DNA of 64,000 nt from Caldifermentibacillus hisashii (GCF_027568575.1 NZ_JANUVP010000006.1); one strand, 5' to 3'. Positions 26,709 to 35,608 are shown, counted from the stretch's first letter. Translations and numbers: made by a program. The notes: a model not told the origin generated them from the sequence alone.

Positions 26709-27641
26709 ATGAGCAAGAAAAAAATCGGGCTTCTCGTTATGGCTTATGGAACCCCGTATACAGAAGAAGATATTGAACCGTATTATACACATATTCGGCA
26801 TGGCAGAAGACCCGCAGATGAATTAATTGAGGATTTAAAAAGTCGTTACCGGGCAATTGGCGGTATTTCACCACTGGCTGAAATAACAAAATCCCAGGCA
26901 GAAAAGTTAACGAAATATTTAAATCGTGTTCAAGATGAAGTTGAATTCCAATTGTTTATCGGTTTAAAACATATTCACCCGTTTATTGAAGATGCGGTAA
27001 AAGAAATGCATAAAGAAGGAATTACTGAAGCTGTCAGCATTGTTTTAGCACCGCACTACTCGACCTTTAGTATTAAGGGATATAATGAACGGGCGAAGAA
27101 AACAGCCGATGAACTCGGTGGAATCCAGATCGTTTCCGTTGACCAATGGTATGATGAACCGAAATTTATTGATTTTTGGGTAAATCAATTAAAAGCTACG
27201 ATAGAAAAAATGCCGGGAGAAGAGCGCAATCATTCCGTTGTCATTTTCTCGGCACACAGCTTGCCTGAAAAAATTTTACAAGCCGGTGACCCGTACCCCG
27301 ATCAATTAGCCATGACAGCAAAATTAATAGCTGAGAAAGCCGGTATTGATGCATATGCTGTTGGTTGGCAAAGTGCCGGTCAAACAGCGGAGCCTTGGCT
27401 TGGTCCTGATGTGCAAGACCTAACAAAAGATTTACATAAGGAAAAAGGCTATAAAGCATTTATTTATTGCCCAATCGGGTTTGTTGCAGAACATTTGGAA
27501 GTCCTATTTGATAATGATACAGAATGCCAAATCGTCTGTGAAGAAATTGGAGCAAGCTACTACCGCCCGGAAATGCCAAACGATCACGATCAATTCATCG
27601 AAGCATTGGCAAATGTTATTTTAAACAGATTAAATGAATAA
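26709..27641 (+). CDS. hemH: Ferrochelatase / coproporphyrin ferrochelatase
   Basis: A 310-residue enzyme, the same length as B. subtilis HemH (CpfC), which inserts ferrous iron into coproporphyrin III in Firmicutes. The catalytic His lies in SAHSLPEKI near residue 183, with VGWQSAGQTAEPWLGPD and the acidic metal path (EVLFDNDTEC) downstream. GAGGTGA lies 7 bases before the chosen ATG; an open frame extends upstream to 26649 without a site. It is in an operon with hemE and ends in a terminator. Confidence 0.94.
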   Translation: MSKKKIGLLVMAYGTPYTEEDIEPYYTHIRHGRRPADELIEDLKSRYRAIGGISPLAEITKSQAEKLTKYLNRVQDEVEFQLFIGLKHIHPFIEDAVKEMHKEGITEAVSIVLAPHYSTFSIKGYNERAKKTADELGGIQIVSVDQWYDEPKFIDFWVNQLKATIEKMPGEERNHSVVIFSAHSLPEKILQAGDPYPDQLAMTAKLIAEKAGIDAYAVGWQSAGQTAEPWLGPDVQDLTKDLHKEKGYKAFIYCPIGFVAEHLEVLFDNDTECQIVCEEIGASYYRPEMPNDHDQFIEALANVILNRLNE

Positions 27642-27658
27642 GGAATATAGAAAGTGAA

Positions 27659-27703
27659 AAAAGCTGTCTCATCTGATTCTGTTATGATGAGACAGCTTTT
27701 TAG
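27659..27703 (+). terminator. hemH terminator
   Basis: A 13-bp stem, AAGCTGTCTCATC/GATGAGACAGCTT, is followed by TTTT and preceded by an A-run. It could serve both directions. Confidence 0.88.
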
Positions 27704-27758
27704 TGTTCCGCTTATAAGTTTACCTTTTAACTTTGCCTGTTTTCTGATTATTTTAAGA

Positions 27759-27896
27759 TTAGTCCATATCTTTTAAGCCGATGCATTTATGGCAAACATT
27801 TCCATAACATTCATGTTGTTCCTCAATTTCTTCGCCGCATTTTTGGCAATACTTTGAAGGTAGGTTTTGGAAAAATTCGAGAATACTTAAAATCAT
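27759..27896 (-). CDS. yhfH: YhfH-like small zinc-ribbon protein
   Basis: A 45-residue protein with two CxxC pairs (CQKCGEE and CHKC) plus another Cys-His element, a probable zinc ribbon. It matches the size and pattern of YhfH, which also neighbours yhfI in B. subtilis. Function unknown. GGGGCGAT precedes the ATG. Confidence 0.75.
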   Translation of the reverse strand: MILSILEFFQNLPSKYCQKCGEEIEEQHECYGNVCHKCIGLKDMD

Positions 27897-28203
27897 TTGA
27901 ATCGCCCCTTTTTTAATTTGTATTACCATTGTATTATAACAAGACGAAAAATGCAACTGTGTATTAAAACAAATTTTATTCTATAACAAGACAAAATTTG
28001 CGATATTGTATTAAAACAAATTATTTATTCTATCCGCAGGTCAAAATTTGTTATCGAAAGATTAGGGGTATGTAGTAGTAGATGGATAGTCACTACGGTA
28101 ATTTTGTCGACGTTAAAAAGAACCTTTAGATTAGGAAATAGTTCAAATAATGTAGTATAGTAATTTTGGTCATACTGATACGAAATGTCGAGGAGGTATC
28201 TTT
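27897..28203. other. Gap yhfH-yhfI with a tandem repeat
   Basis: This divergent gap contains a 2.5-copy tandem repeat of 47-49 bases (27935-28056) and the yhfI promoter region. A TAGTATAGT box near 28153 is the only -10-like candidate before yhfI. Confidence 0.45.
27935..28056. repeat. Tandem repeat, unit 47-49 bp, about 2.5 copies
   Basis: Units begin TATAACAAGACnAAA and end TATTAAAACAAATTnTATTC (spread over each unit). The third copy is cut after about 26 bases and is more diverged. Confidence 0.6.
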
Positions 28204-28938
28204 TTGAAATTAACCATTATTGGTCCGTGGGGCGGGTATCCGAAAGTGAATGAAGCGAGTGCCGGGTACATATTAGAGCATGACGGTTTCAATCTTTTAA
28301 TAGATTGTGGAAGCGGGGTATTGTCAAAACTTCAACAATATATAAAACCAACTGATCTTGATGCTTGTATTATTAGCCACTATCATCCCGATCATAACGC
28401 CGATATTGGTGTACTACAACACGCACTTCTAATTGACATGTACTTGACCGGGAATAAAAAAACACTTCCTATCTATGGTCACTATTTTGATAAGGAATCA
28501 TTTGCAAAGCTTTCTTATAAAGATATTACAATCGGGATAGCCTATGATCCGGAAAATGAGTTAAAAATCGGTCCTTTTTCGATCCGTTTTTTACGCACTG
28601 TCCATCCCGTTCCGTGCTTCTCATTCCTAATTGAAGCGGATGGAAATGTATTTGTGTTTACCGGTGACAGTGCTTTTCAAGAAGCATTTATCGATTTTGC
28701 AAAAGATGCAGCGCTTCTTTTGTCCGAATGTAATTTTTATGGTAACATGGATGGCAGTAGAGCCGGCCATATGAACAGTAGGGATGTAGGAAAATTAGCC
28801 GATCAAGCACAAGTCCAAAGACTGATTTTGACTCATTTGCCCCATTATGGCAATCTTGAACAATTAGTTTCGGAGGCCGGTGAACGATACAAGGGACCAA
28901 TTCACTTGGCCAAACTTGGGGATATATGGAAGATATAG
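28204..28938 (+). CDS. yhfI: YhfI, metallo-beta-lactamase fold hydrolase
   Basis: A 244-residue metallo-beta-lactamase fold protein, the same length as B. subtilis YhfI. The metal motif HYHPDHNAD is at about residues 59-67, with further ligands in HPVPCFSF, TGDSA and LTHLPH. It is close to the RNase Z-like/phosphodiesterase branch; the substrate is unknown. The start is TTG at 28204, 9 bases after GAGGAGG. lplJ follows 12 bases later, so the two form an operon. Confidence 0.87.
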   Translation: MKLTIIGPWGGYPKVNEASAGYILEHDGFNLLIDCGSGVLSKLQQYIKPTDLDACIISHYHPDHNADIGVLQHALLIDMYLTGNKKTLPIYGHYFDKESFAKLSYKDITIGIAYDPENELKIGPFSIRFLRTVHPVPCFSFLIEADGNVFVFTGDSAFQEAFIDFAKDAALLLSECNFYGNMDGSRAGHMNSRDVGKLADQAQVQRLILTHLPHYGNLEQLVSEAGERYKGPIHLAKLGDIWKI

Positions 28939-28950
28939 GAGGAGTCTTAC

Positions 28951-29946
28951 ATGCTTTACGTTGATAATAAAGGAATAAATGACCCGCAAATGAATCTGGC
29001 CATTGAGGAGTACATATTAAGAAGTTTAGATGTCAATGAGTCTTATTTACTTTTTTATGTAAACGGGCCGTCAATTATCATCGGTCGTAATCAAAATACG
29101 ATTGAAGAAATTAATACCGAGTACGTTGAGGCAAATGATATTAAAGTGGTCCGTCGAATGAGCGGCGGTGGTGCGGTATACCACGATTTAGGTAACTTAA
29201 ATTACAGTTTTATTACGAAAGATGAAGGTAATAGCATCCAAGATAATTTCAAAAAATTTACGAAACCGGTAATTGATGCGTTACGAAAACTAGGTGCCAA
29301 TGCAGAATTGATGGGGAGAAACGATATTGAAATCGACGGTCGCAAAGTTTCCGGTACTGCCCAATTTGCAACGGGCGGCAGAATGTACACCCACGGAACT
29401 TTGATGTTAAACTCCAATTTGGATAATGTCACAAAAGCATTGAAACCGAAAAAGGAAAAAATTGAATCCAAAGGTGTTAAATCTGTTCGTGCTCGGGTCG
29501 GTAATATTTCCGAATTTATTGATCGGCAAATGACGATTGAAGAGTTTAAACAGTTTATTTTAGAAAATGTATTTGAAGCGGAAGGCAGTGAAATTAAAGA
29601 ATATGTACTGACGGATGAAGATTGGAAAAACATCGAGGAATTATCAAAATCGAAATATCAAACATGGGAATGGAATTACGGAAAATCACCGAAATCCAAT
29701 ATTCAAAATTCAAAACGTTTCCCGGTTGGTACCATTGATGTTCGTTTACAAGTTGATAAAGGCATTATTCAAAATGTGAAAATTTACGGGGATTTCTTTG
29801 GTTGGGGTGATGTAGTGGATATTGAAACAAAACTGAAAAACGTTCGCTATGATAAATCTGCCTTACAAGACGCATTAAAAGATATAGATATAAAGTATTA
29901 CTTTGGCAATATCGAAATGGAAGATTTCTTAAATTTAATATACTGA
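28951..29946 (+). CDS. lplJ: Lipoate--protein ligase LplJ
   Basis: A 331-residue enzyme, the same length as LplJ (YhfJ), which activates free lipoate with ATP and attaches it to E2 and GcvH lysines. Motifs: GRNQNTIEEIN, VRRMSGGGAVYHDLGN, RNDIEIDGRKVSGTAQF and the C-terminal accessory domain after about residue 250. TAGGAGGAG precedes the ATG. Operon with yhfI, followed by a strong terminator. Confidence 0.93.
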   Translation: MLYVDNKGINDPQMNLAIEEYILRSLDVNESYLLFYVNGPSIIIGRNQNTIEEINTEYVEANDIKVVRRMSGGGAVYHDLGNLNYSFITKDEGNSIQDNFKKFTKPVIDALRKLGANAELMGRNDIEIDGRKVSGTAQFATGGRMYTHGTLMLNSNLDNVTKALKPKKEKIESKGVKSVRARVGNISEFIDRQMTIEEFKQFILENVFEAEGSEIKEYVLTDEDWKNIEELSKSKYQTWEWNYGKSPKSNIQNSKRFPVGTIDVRLQVDKGIIQNVKIYGDFFGWGDVVDIETKLKNVRYDKSALQDALKDIDIKYYFGNIEMEDFLNLIY

Positions 29947-29951
29947 TTTTT

Positions 29952-29996
29952 AAAGGCTGTCCAAAGTGTTGACGTTCCTTTTTGGACAGCCTTTCT
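29952..29996 (+). terminator. lplJ terminator
   Basis: A 14-bp stem, AAAGGCTGTCCAAA/TTTGGACAGCCTTT, with a short T-rich tail. Confidence 0.85.
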
Positions 29997-30049
29997 CTAC
30001 TCTCAGCGGTTGTGTGGAGAGGAATCTATCAGCTTGCATTAGAAAATAC

Positions 30050-30077
30050 TTGACACATAAATTTTTGTAATTATAAT
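30050..30077 (+). promoter_or_regulatory. Strong sigma-A promoter of the TrpX-like gene
   Basis: TTGACA (30050-30055) and TATAAT (30072-30077) are both perfect and separated by 16 bases. The predicted leader is about 165 nucleotides long. Confidence 0.75.
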
Positions 30078-30084
30078 TAATTTA

Positions 30085-30247
30085 TTACTAATTTGTTTTT
30101 TGAATATAATGGTTAACACCAAAACTGTAAAGCTTACACGCAAAGGATAATATTTGGGGTTGTACGAATGGGCGGATTTTGCATAAAATTTCCGTCAAAC
30201 GTTTTTTTGGTGCTAATCAGATAAACTACTTTGGAGGGAAATGGTTA
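30085..30247 (+). promoter_or_regulatory. Possible structured leader of the TrpX-like gene
   Basis: Within the leader, CACCAAAA (about 30117) can pair with TTTTGGTG (about 30204), enclosing CGGATTTT-gcat-AAAATTTCCG (about 30173) followed by a T7 tract. This resembles a terminator/antiterminator arrangement but no known riboswitch class is recognised. Confidence 0.35.
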
Positions 30248-31261
30248 ATGGGGAAGTTGAGAAAAAGTGTTTCTTTCATCTTGCTTGCGAGTCTGTTAAT
30301 TCTTGCAGGTTGCACGTCAAATAAAGAGTCTTCATCCGGTGGAAACGGCGGCTCAAATTCGAAAAGTGGAGGAGGAGAAACATATACAATTGGAATCAGC
30401 CAATATGTGAATCACCCGTCTTTGGATGCGGCAACGGAAGGGTTTAAAAAAGCATTGAAAGAATCAGGGTTAAAGGTGAAATATGATGAGCAAAACGCTC
30501 AAAATGATCCGAATAATGCCAAAACCGTGGCACAAAATCTTGTTAACAGCGGGGTTGACTTAATTTTTGCCAATGCAACACCAAGCGCTCAGGCAGCTGC
30601 GGGTGCGACAAGCGATATTCCAATCGTATTTACATCGGTAACCGACCCGATTGGAGCTGAATTAGTAAAATCAATGGAATCACCCGGAGGAAATGTGACG
30701 GGAACGGCAGATATGCATCCCGACTCGATTCCAAATACAATTAAATTTATTGATGAACAAATGGATGTAAAAAAAGTCGGGACGATTTATAATGCCGGTG
30801 AGCAAAATTCAGTGAAACAAATCGATGAAATGAAAAAAGCGATAAAAGGTACTGATTTACAATTGGTCGAAAAAATTGTAGCTAATACTTCTGAAGTTAA
30901 GCAAGCCGCAGATGCACTTGTTGACAGTGTTGATGTGATATATATTGTTACTGATAACACGGTTGTTTCGGGATTAGAATCCGTCATACAAGTTGCCCAG
31001 AGCAAGGATATTCCATTATTTGTCGGGGAATTGGATTCCGTTAAACGGGGTGGATTTGCTGCATACGGTTTTGACTATGCCGATATCGGTTATGAAGCCG
31101 GACAACTTGCAATTCAAATTTTAAAGGATGGGAAGAAACCTAGCGAACTTCCTGCCCAATATCCGCAAAAATTGAAGCTGGTTATTAACAAAACTGCTGC
31201 TAAAGAAATGGGGATTCAATTAAAGCCGGAATGGGATGAATTGGCGGAATATGTTGAATGA
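30248..31261 (+). CDS. TrpX-like ABC substrate-binding lipoprotein
   Basis: A 337-residue lipoprotein. The signal peptide ends in lipobox LAGC with Cys22, followed by a Ser/Gly-rich linker, then a periplasmic-binding fold of the ABC.X4/TrpX type (PF04392-like): YTIGISQYVNHPSLD, NPNNAKTVAQNLV-like NDPNNAKTVAQNLV, PIVFTSVTDPIGA, and GFAAYGFDYADIGYEAG. In streptococci TrpX serves tryptophan uptake. No permease or ATPase gene is adjacent, so it is an orphan here. The ATG at 30248 follows GGAGGG at 9 bases; an upstream in-frame start lacks a site. Confidence 0.82.
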   Translation: MGKLRKSVSFILLASLLILAGCTSNKESSSGGNGGSNSKSGGGETYTIGISQYVNHPSLDAATEGFKKALKESGLKVKYDEQNAQNDPNNAKTVAQNLVNSGVDLIFANATPSAQAAAGATSDIPIVFTSVTDPIGAELVKSMESPGGNVTGTADMHPDSIPNTIKFIDEQMDVKKVGTIYNAGEQNSVKQIDEMKKAIKGTDLQLVEKIVANTSEVKQAADALVDSVDVIYIVTDNTVVSGLESVIQVAQSKDIPLFVGELDSVKRGGFAAYGFDYADIGYEAGQLAIQILKDGKKPSELPAQYPQKLKLVINKTAAKEMGIQLKPEWDELAEYVE

Positions 31262-31277
31262 TATCGTGAAGAAGAAG

Positions 31278-31329
31278 CGTACCAAATTGGTTTAATGGGC
31301 AATCCATAGAGCATGGATTGAAGTTTCAC
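31278..31329 (+). repeat. R1 repeat copy J (3' half)
   Basis: GCGTACCAAATTGGTTTAA is a diverged conserved segment, followed by the hairpin ATCCAT/ATGGAT and the fixed end GAAGTTTCAC. The upstream stems are missing. It lies between the TrpX-like gene and azlC. Confidence 0.55.
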
Positions 31330-31481
31330 CAAATATATTGTATAGCAATCTATAATAACGGAGTCAGTCATATATGTCTGTACTCCTTTATTATTTCATG
31401 GTCATATATTCTAGTAATCTTTTGAAATACAAACTTGTTTTGTGTTCTTTTTGTTACATGTGGATTTTAGGAGGGGTTGTT

Positions 31482-32210
31482 TTGGAAACAAATGTACTGG
31501 ATAAACCTGCAAACCAATTTAAACTTGGTTTACAAGGCGGTGCTACAATTGCCATCGGGTATATGCCGGTTGCAATTACATATGGGTTTATTGCCAAAAC
31601 AACGGGGCTGACTCTGGGTGAAACCATTTTAATGAGCCTCATTGTTTATGCGGGTGCATCCCAATATATGTCTCTGGATATGATTTCTAAACAGATTGGA
31701 GTCATTGAAATTATTTTGACGACGTTCATCGTTAATATTCGTCACTTGTTGATGAGTGCATCGTTAAACGAAAAAGTAGAGCAAGACAAACCGATCAAAA
31801 AGGCGCTTTATGCTTTCGGTATCACTGATGAAACTTTTTCTGTCGCAGCGGTTCAGAAAGAAAAATTGACAACTGGTTATATGTTTGGACTAACGTTCAT
31901 AGCTTATAGTAGCTGGGTTTGTTTTTCCGGTGTAGGCTATATTGTTGGTGCCAGTCTTCCTGAACTTTTTCAAGAAGGAATGTCGATTGCGCTTTATGCA
32001 ATGTTCATCGGGCTGTTAGTGCCGTCGATGAAAGGGAGTAGGAAAGTTGTCTTTCTCGCAACAGTTGCTGCCTTATTTAATAGTTTATTTGTTATGACGG
32101 AAGTTTTGTCAACGGGTTGGGCAATTGTTTGTTCAACATTAATTTCGTCATGCCTTGTTGAACTCATTATTCTGTTGAAGAAAGGGAAGGAGGATGGACC
32201 GAGTGAATAG
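31482..32210 (+). CDS. azlC: AzlC family branched-chain amino acid exporter subunit
   Basis: A 242-residue membrane protein of the AzlC family; with AzlD it exports branched-chain amino acids or analogues such as azaleucine. The N-terminal block GGATIAIGYMPVAITYGFIA and the conserved AGASQYMSLDMI and NIRHLLMS motifs are visible. The start is TTG at 31482, 7 bases after GGAGGGG; the longer open frame back to 31374 lacks a site. It overlaps azlD by 8 bases. Confidence 0.9.
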   Translation: METNVLDKPANQFKLGLQGGATIAIGYMPVAITYGFIAKTTGLTLGETILMSLIVYAGASQYMSLDMISKQIGVIEIILTTFIVNIRHLLMSASLNEKVEQDKPIKKALYAFGITDETFSVAAVQKEKLTTGYMFGLTFIAYSSWVCFSGVGYIVGASLPELFQEGMSIALYAMFIGLLVPSMKGSRKVVFLATVAALFNSLFVMTEVLSTGWAIVCSTLISSCLVELIILLKKGKEDGPSE

Positions 32211-32508
32211 CCAAATTGTTTGGATGATTATTGGAATGGGACTGGCTACGTACATTCCGAGAATGATTCCCCTTGTTATCTTACAAAAATTGCAACTACC
32301 CGTGTTTTTGCAAAATATCCTGCAAAACGTCCCTTATGCGATTCTTGGTGCACTCATATTCCCAGGCGTATTTTTTATTCATGAGGACATCTGGTTCGGG
32401 GTTGTTGGTGCGGCGATTGCTTTTACCTTTGCCTCTTTTTTCTCGAATGTTGTTGTTGTCGTAATCGGGTCAATCTTTGCATTGTCTGTCGTTTCTTTTT
32501 ATTTTTAA
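32203..32508 (+). CDS. azlD: AzlD family exporter subunit
   Basis: A 101-residue protein with three to four membrane helices, typical of AzlD, including TYIPRMIPLVIL near the N-terminus. GTG at 32203 lies 9 bases after AAGGAGG; the ATG at 32194 abuts that site. The overlap with azlC implies translational coupling. Confidence 0.88.
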   Translation: MNSQIVWMIIGMGLATYIPRMIPLVILQKLQLPVFLQNILQNVPYAILGALIFPGVFFIHEDIWFGVVGAAIAFTFASFFSNVVVVVIGSIFALSVVSFYF

Positions 32509-32562
32509 TTTTTAATTTAGAAAAACAAGGGGAACATACAAAAGTGGGATACTAACAAATGG

Positions 32563-33837
32563 TTGGTGAATAGGTTGAGAAAGAAAATAATCCTCATCTT
32601 TTTGACATGTTATGTTTTATTTATCGGTTTTCTTTATTTGTATTTATTTAATTGGAACACGGGAGCGCTGTCGGCGGATGAAATTGGAACCGCAGTAGAT
32701 CCGGCAACCTTCCTTACTGGAGAAGAACTGGTCTTGTCCGAGCAATATTCAAATATCCGGAATCTTTTGTTTTTCTTGGGAATTCCGTATGAATGGCTGT
32801 TTTATTTGCTCATTTTACTGCTTGGAATTGGAAAAGTTTTTGAAAAATGGGCAGAATCAACTTCAAAAAGATGGCTGTTTAAAAGTGCGATTTTCACCTT
32901 TTGTTTATCCTTTGCTTCTTTTTTATTCTTTTTTCCACTGGGATTTGTCGGCTACCGGTTATCAAAAAGTTACGGTCTTTCGAATGAAACGTTCCATGGT
33001 TGGATGAGGGATCAACTAATTGACTTTTGGATTGAATGGGTGTTTTTATTTATTATCGTCACATTCCTGTATTGGTTAATCAGGAAAAGTGAAAAACGCT
33101 GGTGGTTATATGCTTGGTTTCTCTCCATACCATTTACAGTATTTATGATGTTTATCCAGCCGGTTATCATTGATCCTTTATACAATGATTTTTATCCGTT
33201 AAAAGACAAGGCTTTGGAAGATAAAATTCTTTCGTTGGCAGCTAAGGCGGATATCCCAGCGGAGCATGTCTATGAAGTAAATATGTCGGAAAAAACAAAT
33301 ACGCTCAATGCCTATGTGACAGGAATTGGTTCGAATTCGCGAATTGTCTTATGGGATACAACATTAACGAAATTAGATGACGAGGAAATTTTGTTTATCA
33401 TGGCTCATGAGATGGCCCATTATGTGGAAAAACATATTTATTTCGGGATTGCCGGTACTCTATTGTTATTATTGGCAGGGTTATTTATAACGGCAAAATT
33501 GTTGGACGTTTTATGTGATAAATATGGCGGGATATTGAGGATTTCTGACAAAACAAAACTTTCTTCTTTACCGCTTATTTTACTTATTTTATCGGTCTTG
33601 TCCTTTGCAGCAAGCCCGATATCCAACGCCGTCAGTCGTTATCAAGAAGAACGAGCCGACCGTTATGCCATTGAAATGACAAGAGATGTCGATGCAGGGA
33701 TTTCAACTTTTCATGAATTAACAAGAGCAGGACTTAGTCAAGTAAATCCACCGAAACTTGTGAAATGGTTTCGATATGGCCATCCAACCATGAAGGAGCG
33801 GATTGAAATGATTGAAACATATGAGCAAAATAAGTAG
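32563..33837 (+). CDS. yhfN: YhfN, M48 family CAAX-protease-like zinc metalloprotease
   Basis: A membrane-bound M48 protease of about 424 residues. Six or seven hydrophobic segments surround the zinc motif HEMAH at about residue 281, with the third ligand Glu in EERADRYAIE near 360. The N-terminal CAAX-protease-type membrane domain contains MIQPVIIDPLYNDFYPL (in parts) before the catalytic domain. It matches YhfN of B. subtilis (426). The start is uncertain: TTG 32563, GTG 32566 or TTG 32575; none has a strong ribosome site. Confidence 0.87.
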   Translation: MVNRLRKKIILIFLTCYVLFIGFLYLYLFNWNTGALSADEIGTAVDPATFLTGEELVLSEQYSNIRNLLFFLGIPYEWLFYLLILLLGIGKVFEKWAESTSKRWLFKSAIFTFCLSFASFLFFFPLGFVGYRLSKSYGLSNETFHGWMRDQLIDFWIEWVFLFIIVTFLYWLIRKSEKRWWLYAWFLSIPFTVFMMFIQPVIIDPLYNDFYPLKDKALEDKILSLAAKADIPAEHVYEVNMSEKTNTLNAYVTGIGSNSRIVLWDTTLTKLDDEEILFIMAHEMAHYVEKHIYFGIAGTLLLLLAGLFITAKLLDVLCDKYGGILRISDKTKLSSLPLILLILSVLSFAASPISNAVSRYQEERADRYAIEMTRDVDAGISTFHELTRAGLSQVNPPKLVKWFRYGHPTMKERIEMIETYEQNK

Positions 33838-33959
33838 ATGCTGTTATTCAGGGTCCGGGCAAAAGAAAAGGTCCGGTCCTTAACTTTTTACTGGAATTGA
33901 TTTTGTCGCAAAGCTTCATTATCAGTGGTTTAAACTGGATGGGGGAAACGAAGACCCAG

Positions 33960-33983
33960 AAAAAAACTGCTAAAACAGCAGTT
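33960..33983 (-). terminator. yhzC terminator
   Basis: The 7-bp stem AACTGCT/AGCAGTT has the A-run on its left, a T-run for the minus-strand transcript. Confidence 0.7.
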
Positions 33984-34007
33984 AGAAGGTTGCTTGTAAA
34001 ACTTAAG

Positions 34008-34244
34008 CTAAGCATTTAATTGTTCTTCTATTTCTGTCAATTGTTTTGCAAGAAGGAAAAATGATTCTCTATCACATTGATCAATTGCTTCATCAATTTT
34101 TTCTTTAATCACTCTTCTCTTTTCCTTTAAGAGTGCTTCTTGAATCAACAAATCGATGTAGACCGATTGAATAAATTTATCCTTTTGTTGTGTATTCTCT
34201 AATGATGCTTTTGTCAATTCAGCAAAAGAATTTTCCCTTTTCAT
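34008..34244 (-). CDS. yhzC: IDEAL-domain protein, YhzC-like
   Basis: A 78-residue protein with an IDEAL-type helical segment, IDEAIDQCDRESFFLLAKQL, preceded by a charged helix. In B. subtilis yhzC sits next to comK, as here (divergent, 237 bases). IDEAL proteins often act as adaptors; the partner is unknown. GAGGAGGAAA precedes the ATG at 34242-34244. Confidence 0.75.
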   Translation of the reverse strand: MKRENSFAELTKASLENTQQKDKFIQSVYIDLLIQEALLKEKRRVIKEKIDEAIDQCDRESFFLLAKQLTEIEEQLNA

Positions 34245-34481
34245 AACGTTTCCTCCTCTCATTTTTTACTTCCCTTAGACTTCAGCCGACGAAAAATAAT
34301 TATTAGTAACATTATATTCGTAAACGGGTAAAAACTCAACCTATTTTATCTAATGTTCAGAAAAAGTTTTAAATGGTGATTGTTATATTTATTTATAAAA
34401 ATACAAAATGTCTATGGACTATATAGAAAAAACATGATAAAATAAAACTGTATGTGTGCTTAAAATAAAAAGGAGGAAATT

Positions 34482-35099
34482 ATGTCGCAGAAAGTGGTAA
34501 AAACATGTTTTGAATTTCAATTTGATTCAATGATTATGGCCATCATCCCCGAGCAGTATGGCAGCAAATTATATTCAAGGGTATTAAAAACAGATGGAGA
34601 AGTGTTGATTCCGTACAGTCCCTTGGAAGTTATAAAGAAAAGTTGTCATTTATATGCTTCCAGTTTTGAAGGAAGAAAAGAAGGGACAAAGGAGTTAATT
34701 GGTGTCACACATAAACCGCCCATCGTCATTGATCCGATTCAATCCATTTACTTTTTTCCGACTGCATCCCCGAAACAACGGCATTGTATGTGGATTTCCC
34801 ACAGTCATGTTCTGGCCTATAATAATGCGGGAAGTCTGAATACGGAAGTTATTTTTACTAATAAAATGAGGCTTCAAGTTCCGATGTCATGCGGATCTTT
34901 TGATAAGCAAATGTTAAGAACGGCATTGTTAAAAACAAAAATTGACCCAAGATTTATTCAAGTTGAAAGAAACAGACAAATTTTGTATCAAAGGTTTGAA
35001 CAAGGGCTTGAGGCAATGGAAAGAAGAAGTCATTATGACGTATCTTTGGACGAGCCTTTTGGACGATCATATTGGTCGTCAAATCGTTTAAATAAATAA
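34482..35099 (+). CDS. comK: Competence transcription factor ComK
   Basis: A 205-residue ComK homologue (192 in B. subtilis), the master activator of DNA-uptake genes. Conserved family segments are visible: MAIIPEQYGSKLYSRVLKTDG, the SYFFPTASP-like IYFFPTASPKQRHCMWIS, HVLAYNNAG, and VPMSCGSFDKQMLRTA. AAAGGAGG precedes the ATG. The last 67 bases overlap a converging gene on the minus strand. No clear K-box (paired AAAAN5TTTT) was found upstream. Confidence 0.9.
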   Translation: MSQKVVKTCFEFQFDSMIMAIIPEQYGSKLYSRVLKTDGEVLIPYSPLEVIKKSCHLYASSFEGRKEGTKELIGVTHKPPIVIDPIQSIYFFPTASPKQRHCMWISHSHVLAYNNAGSLNTEVIFTNKMRLQVPMSCGSFDKQMLRTALLKTKIDPRFIQVERNRQILYQRFEQGLEAMERRSHYDVSLDEPFGRSYWSSNRLNK

Positions 35100-35434
35100 T
35101 TTGTCAATAAACTTTCAACGTAATTACGTAATCGCGGATTGAAATAACTGTGATATTCTTCATACCCCTTGTAAATGAACAGGTAAGTCGTAAATGTATC
35201 ATCCCATTTCGTTTTTTGTACTTTCATCCCTTGCTTTTTTAACTCTCTTTTTACATAATATAATTCTTTATGGACAAGATTTAATATGTGTTCGACTAGT
35301 TCAATATATGGATTCGGCAGTTTGAACGGACTGCTTTTAAATACAGATAAATCTTTTTCCAATACTTTAATTAACATTGGGTAATAAATGGCTTTTTCTA
35401 ATAAATCCCTGCTTTCTGAAGGAATCCTTGTCAT
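35033..35434 (-). CDS. yhjD: YhjD-like protein
   Basis: A 133-residue soluble helical protein starting MTRIPSESRDLLEKAIYYPML, with YKGYEEYHSYFNPRLRNYVESLL near the end (in parts). It resembles the YhjD family of Bacillus sporulation-period proteins; I am moderately sure. The C-terminal tail (QYDRPKGSSKDTS) extends beyond the usual family end and is encoded opposite the 3' end of comK. GGAAGGGA precedes the ATG. Confidence 0.65.
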   Translation of the reverse strand: MTRIPSESRDLLEKAIYYPMLIKVLEKDLSVFKSSPFKLPNPYIELVEHILNLVHKELYYVKRELKKQGMKVQKTKWDDTFTTYLFIYKGYEEYHSYFNPRLRNYVESLLTNYLFKRFDDQYDRPKGSSKDTS

Positions 35435-35534
35435 TTTCCCTTCCTCCTCAAGAACAAAAGTTCGTATATACGAATATCTTATTAAAATTTCTTCTAAAAT
35501 GCAAACCGCTATTACTGAAATCCCTCTCTTTTTT

Positions 35535-35605
35535 TATACGTTAAGAAAGTATAAATTTCCAGCAAAGAAGCGAATTCGACGTAGTTGGAAATTTTAAGAA
35601 TTAAG
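35535..35605 (+). repeat. R4 repeat copy a
   Basis: TACGTTAAGAAAGTATAAATT is related to 46263 onward. AAATTTCC/GGAAATTT forms a hairpin around an AATTCGA-containing loop. Confidence 0.55.
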
Positions 35606-35608
35606 TAT

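Noticed and set aside
34262..34481. ComK K-box upstream of comK
   Set aside because: A- and T-runs are common here, but no pair of AAAAN5TTTT boxes at an allowed spacing was found.
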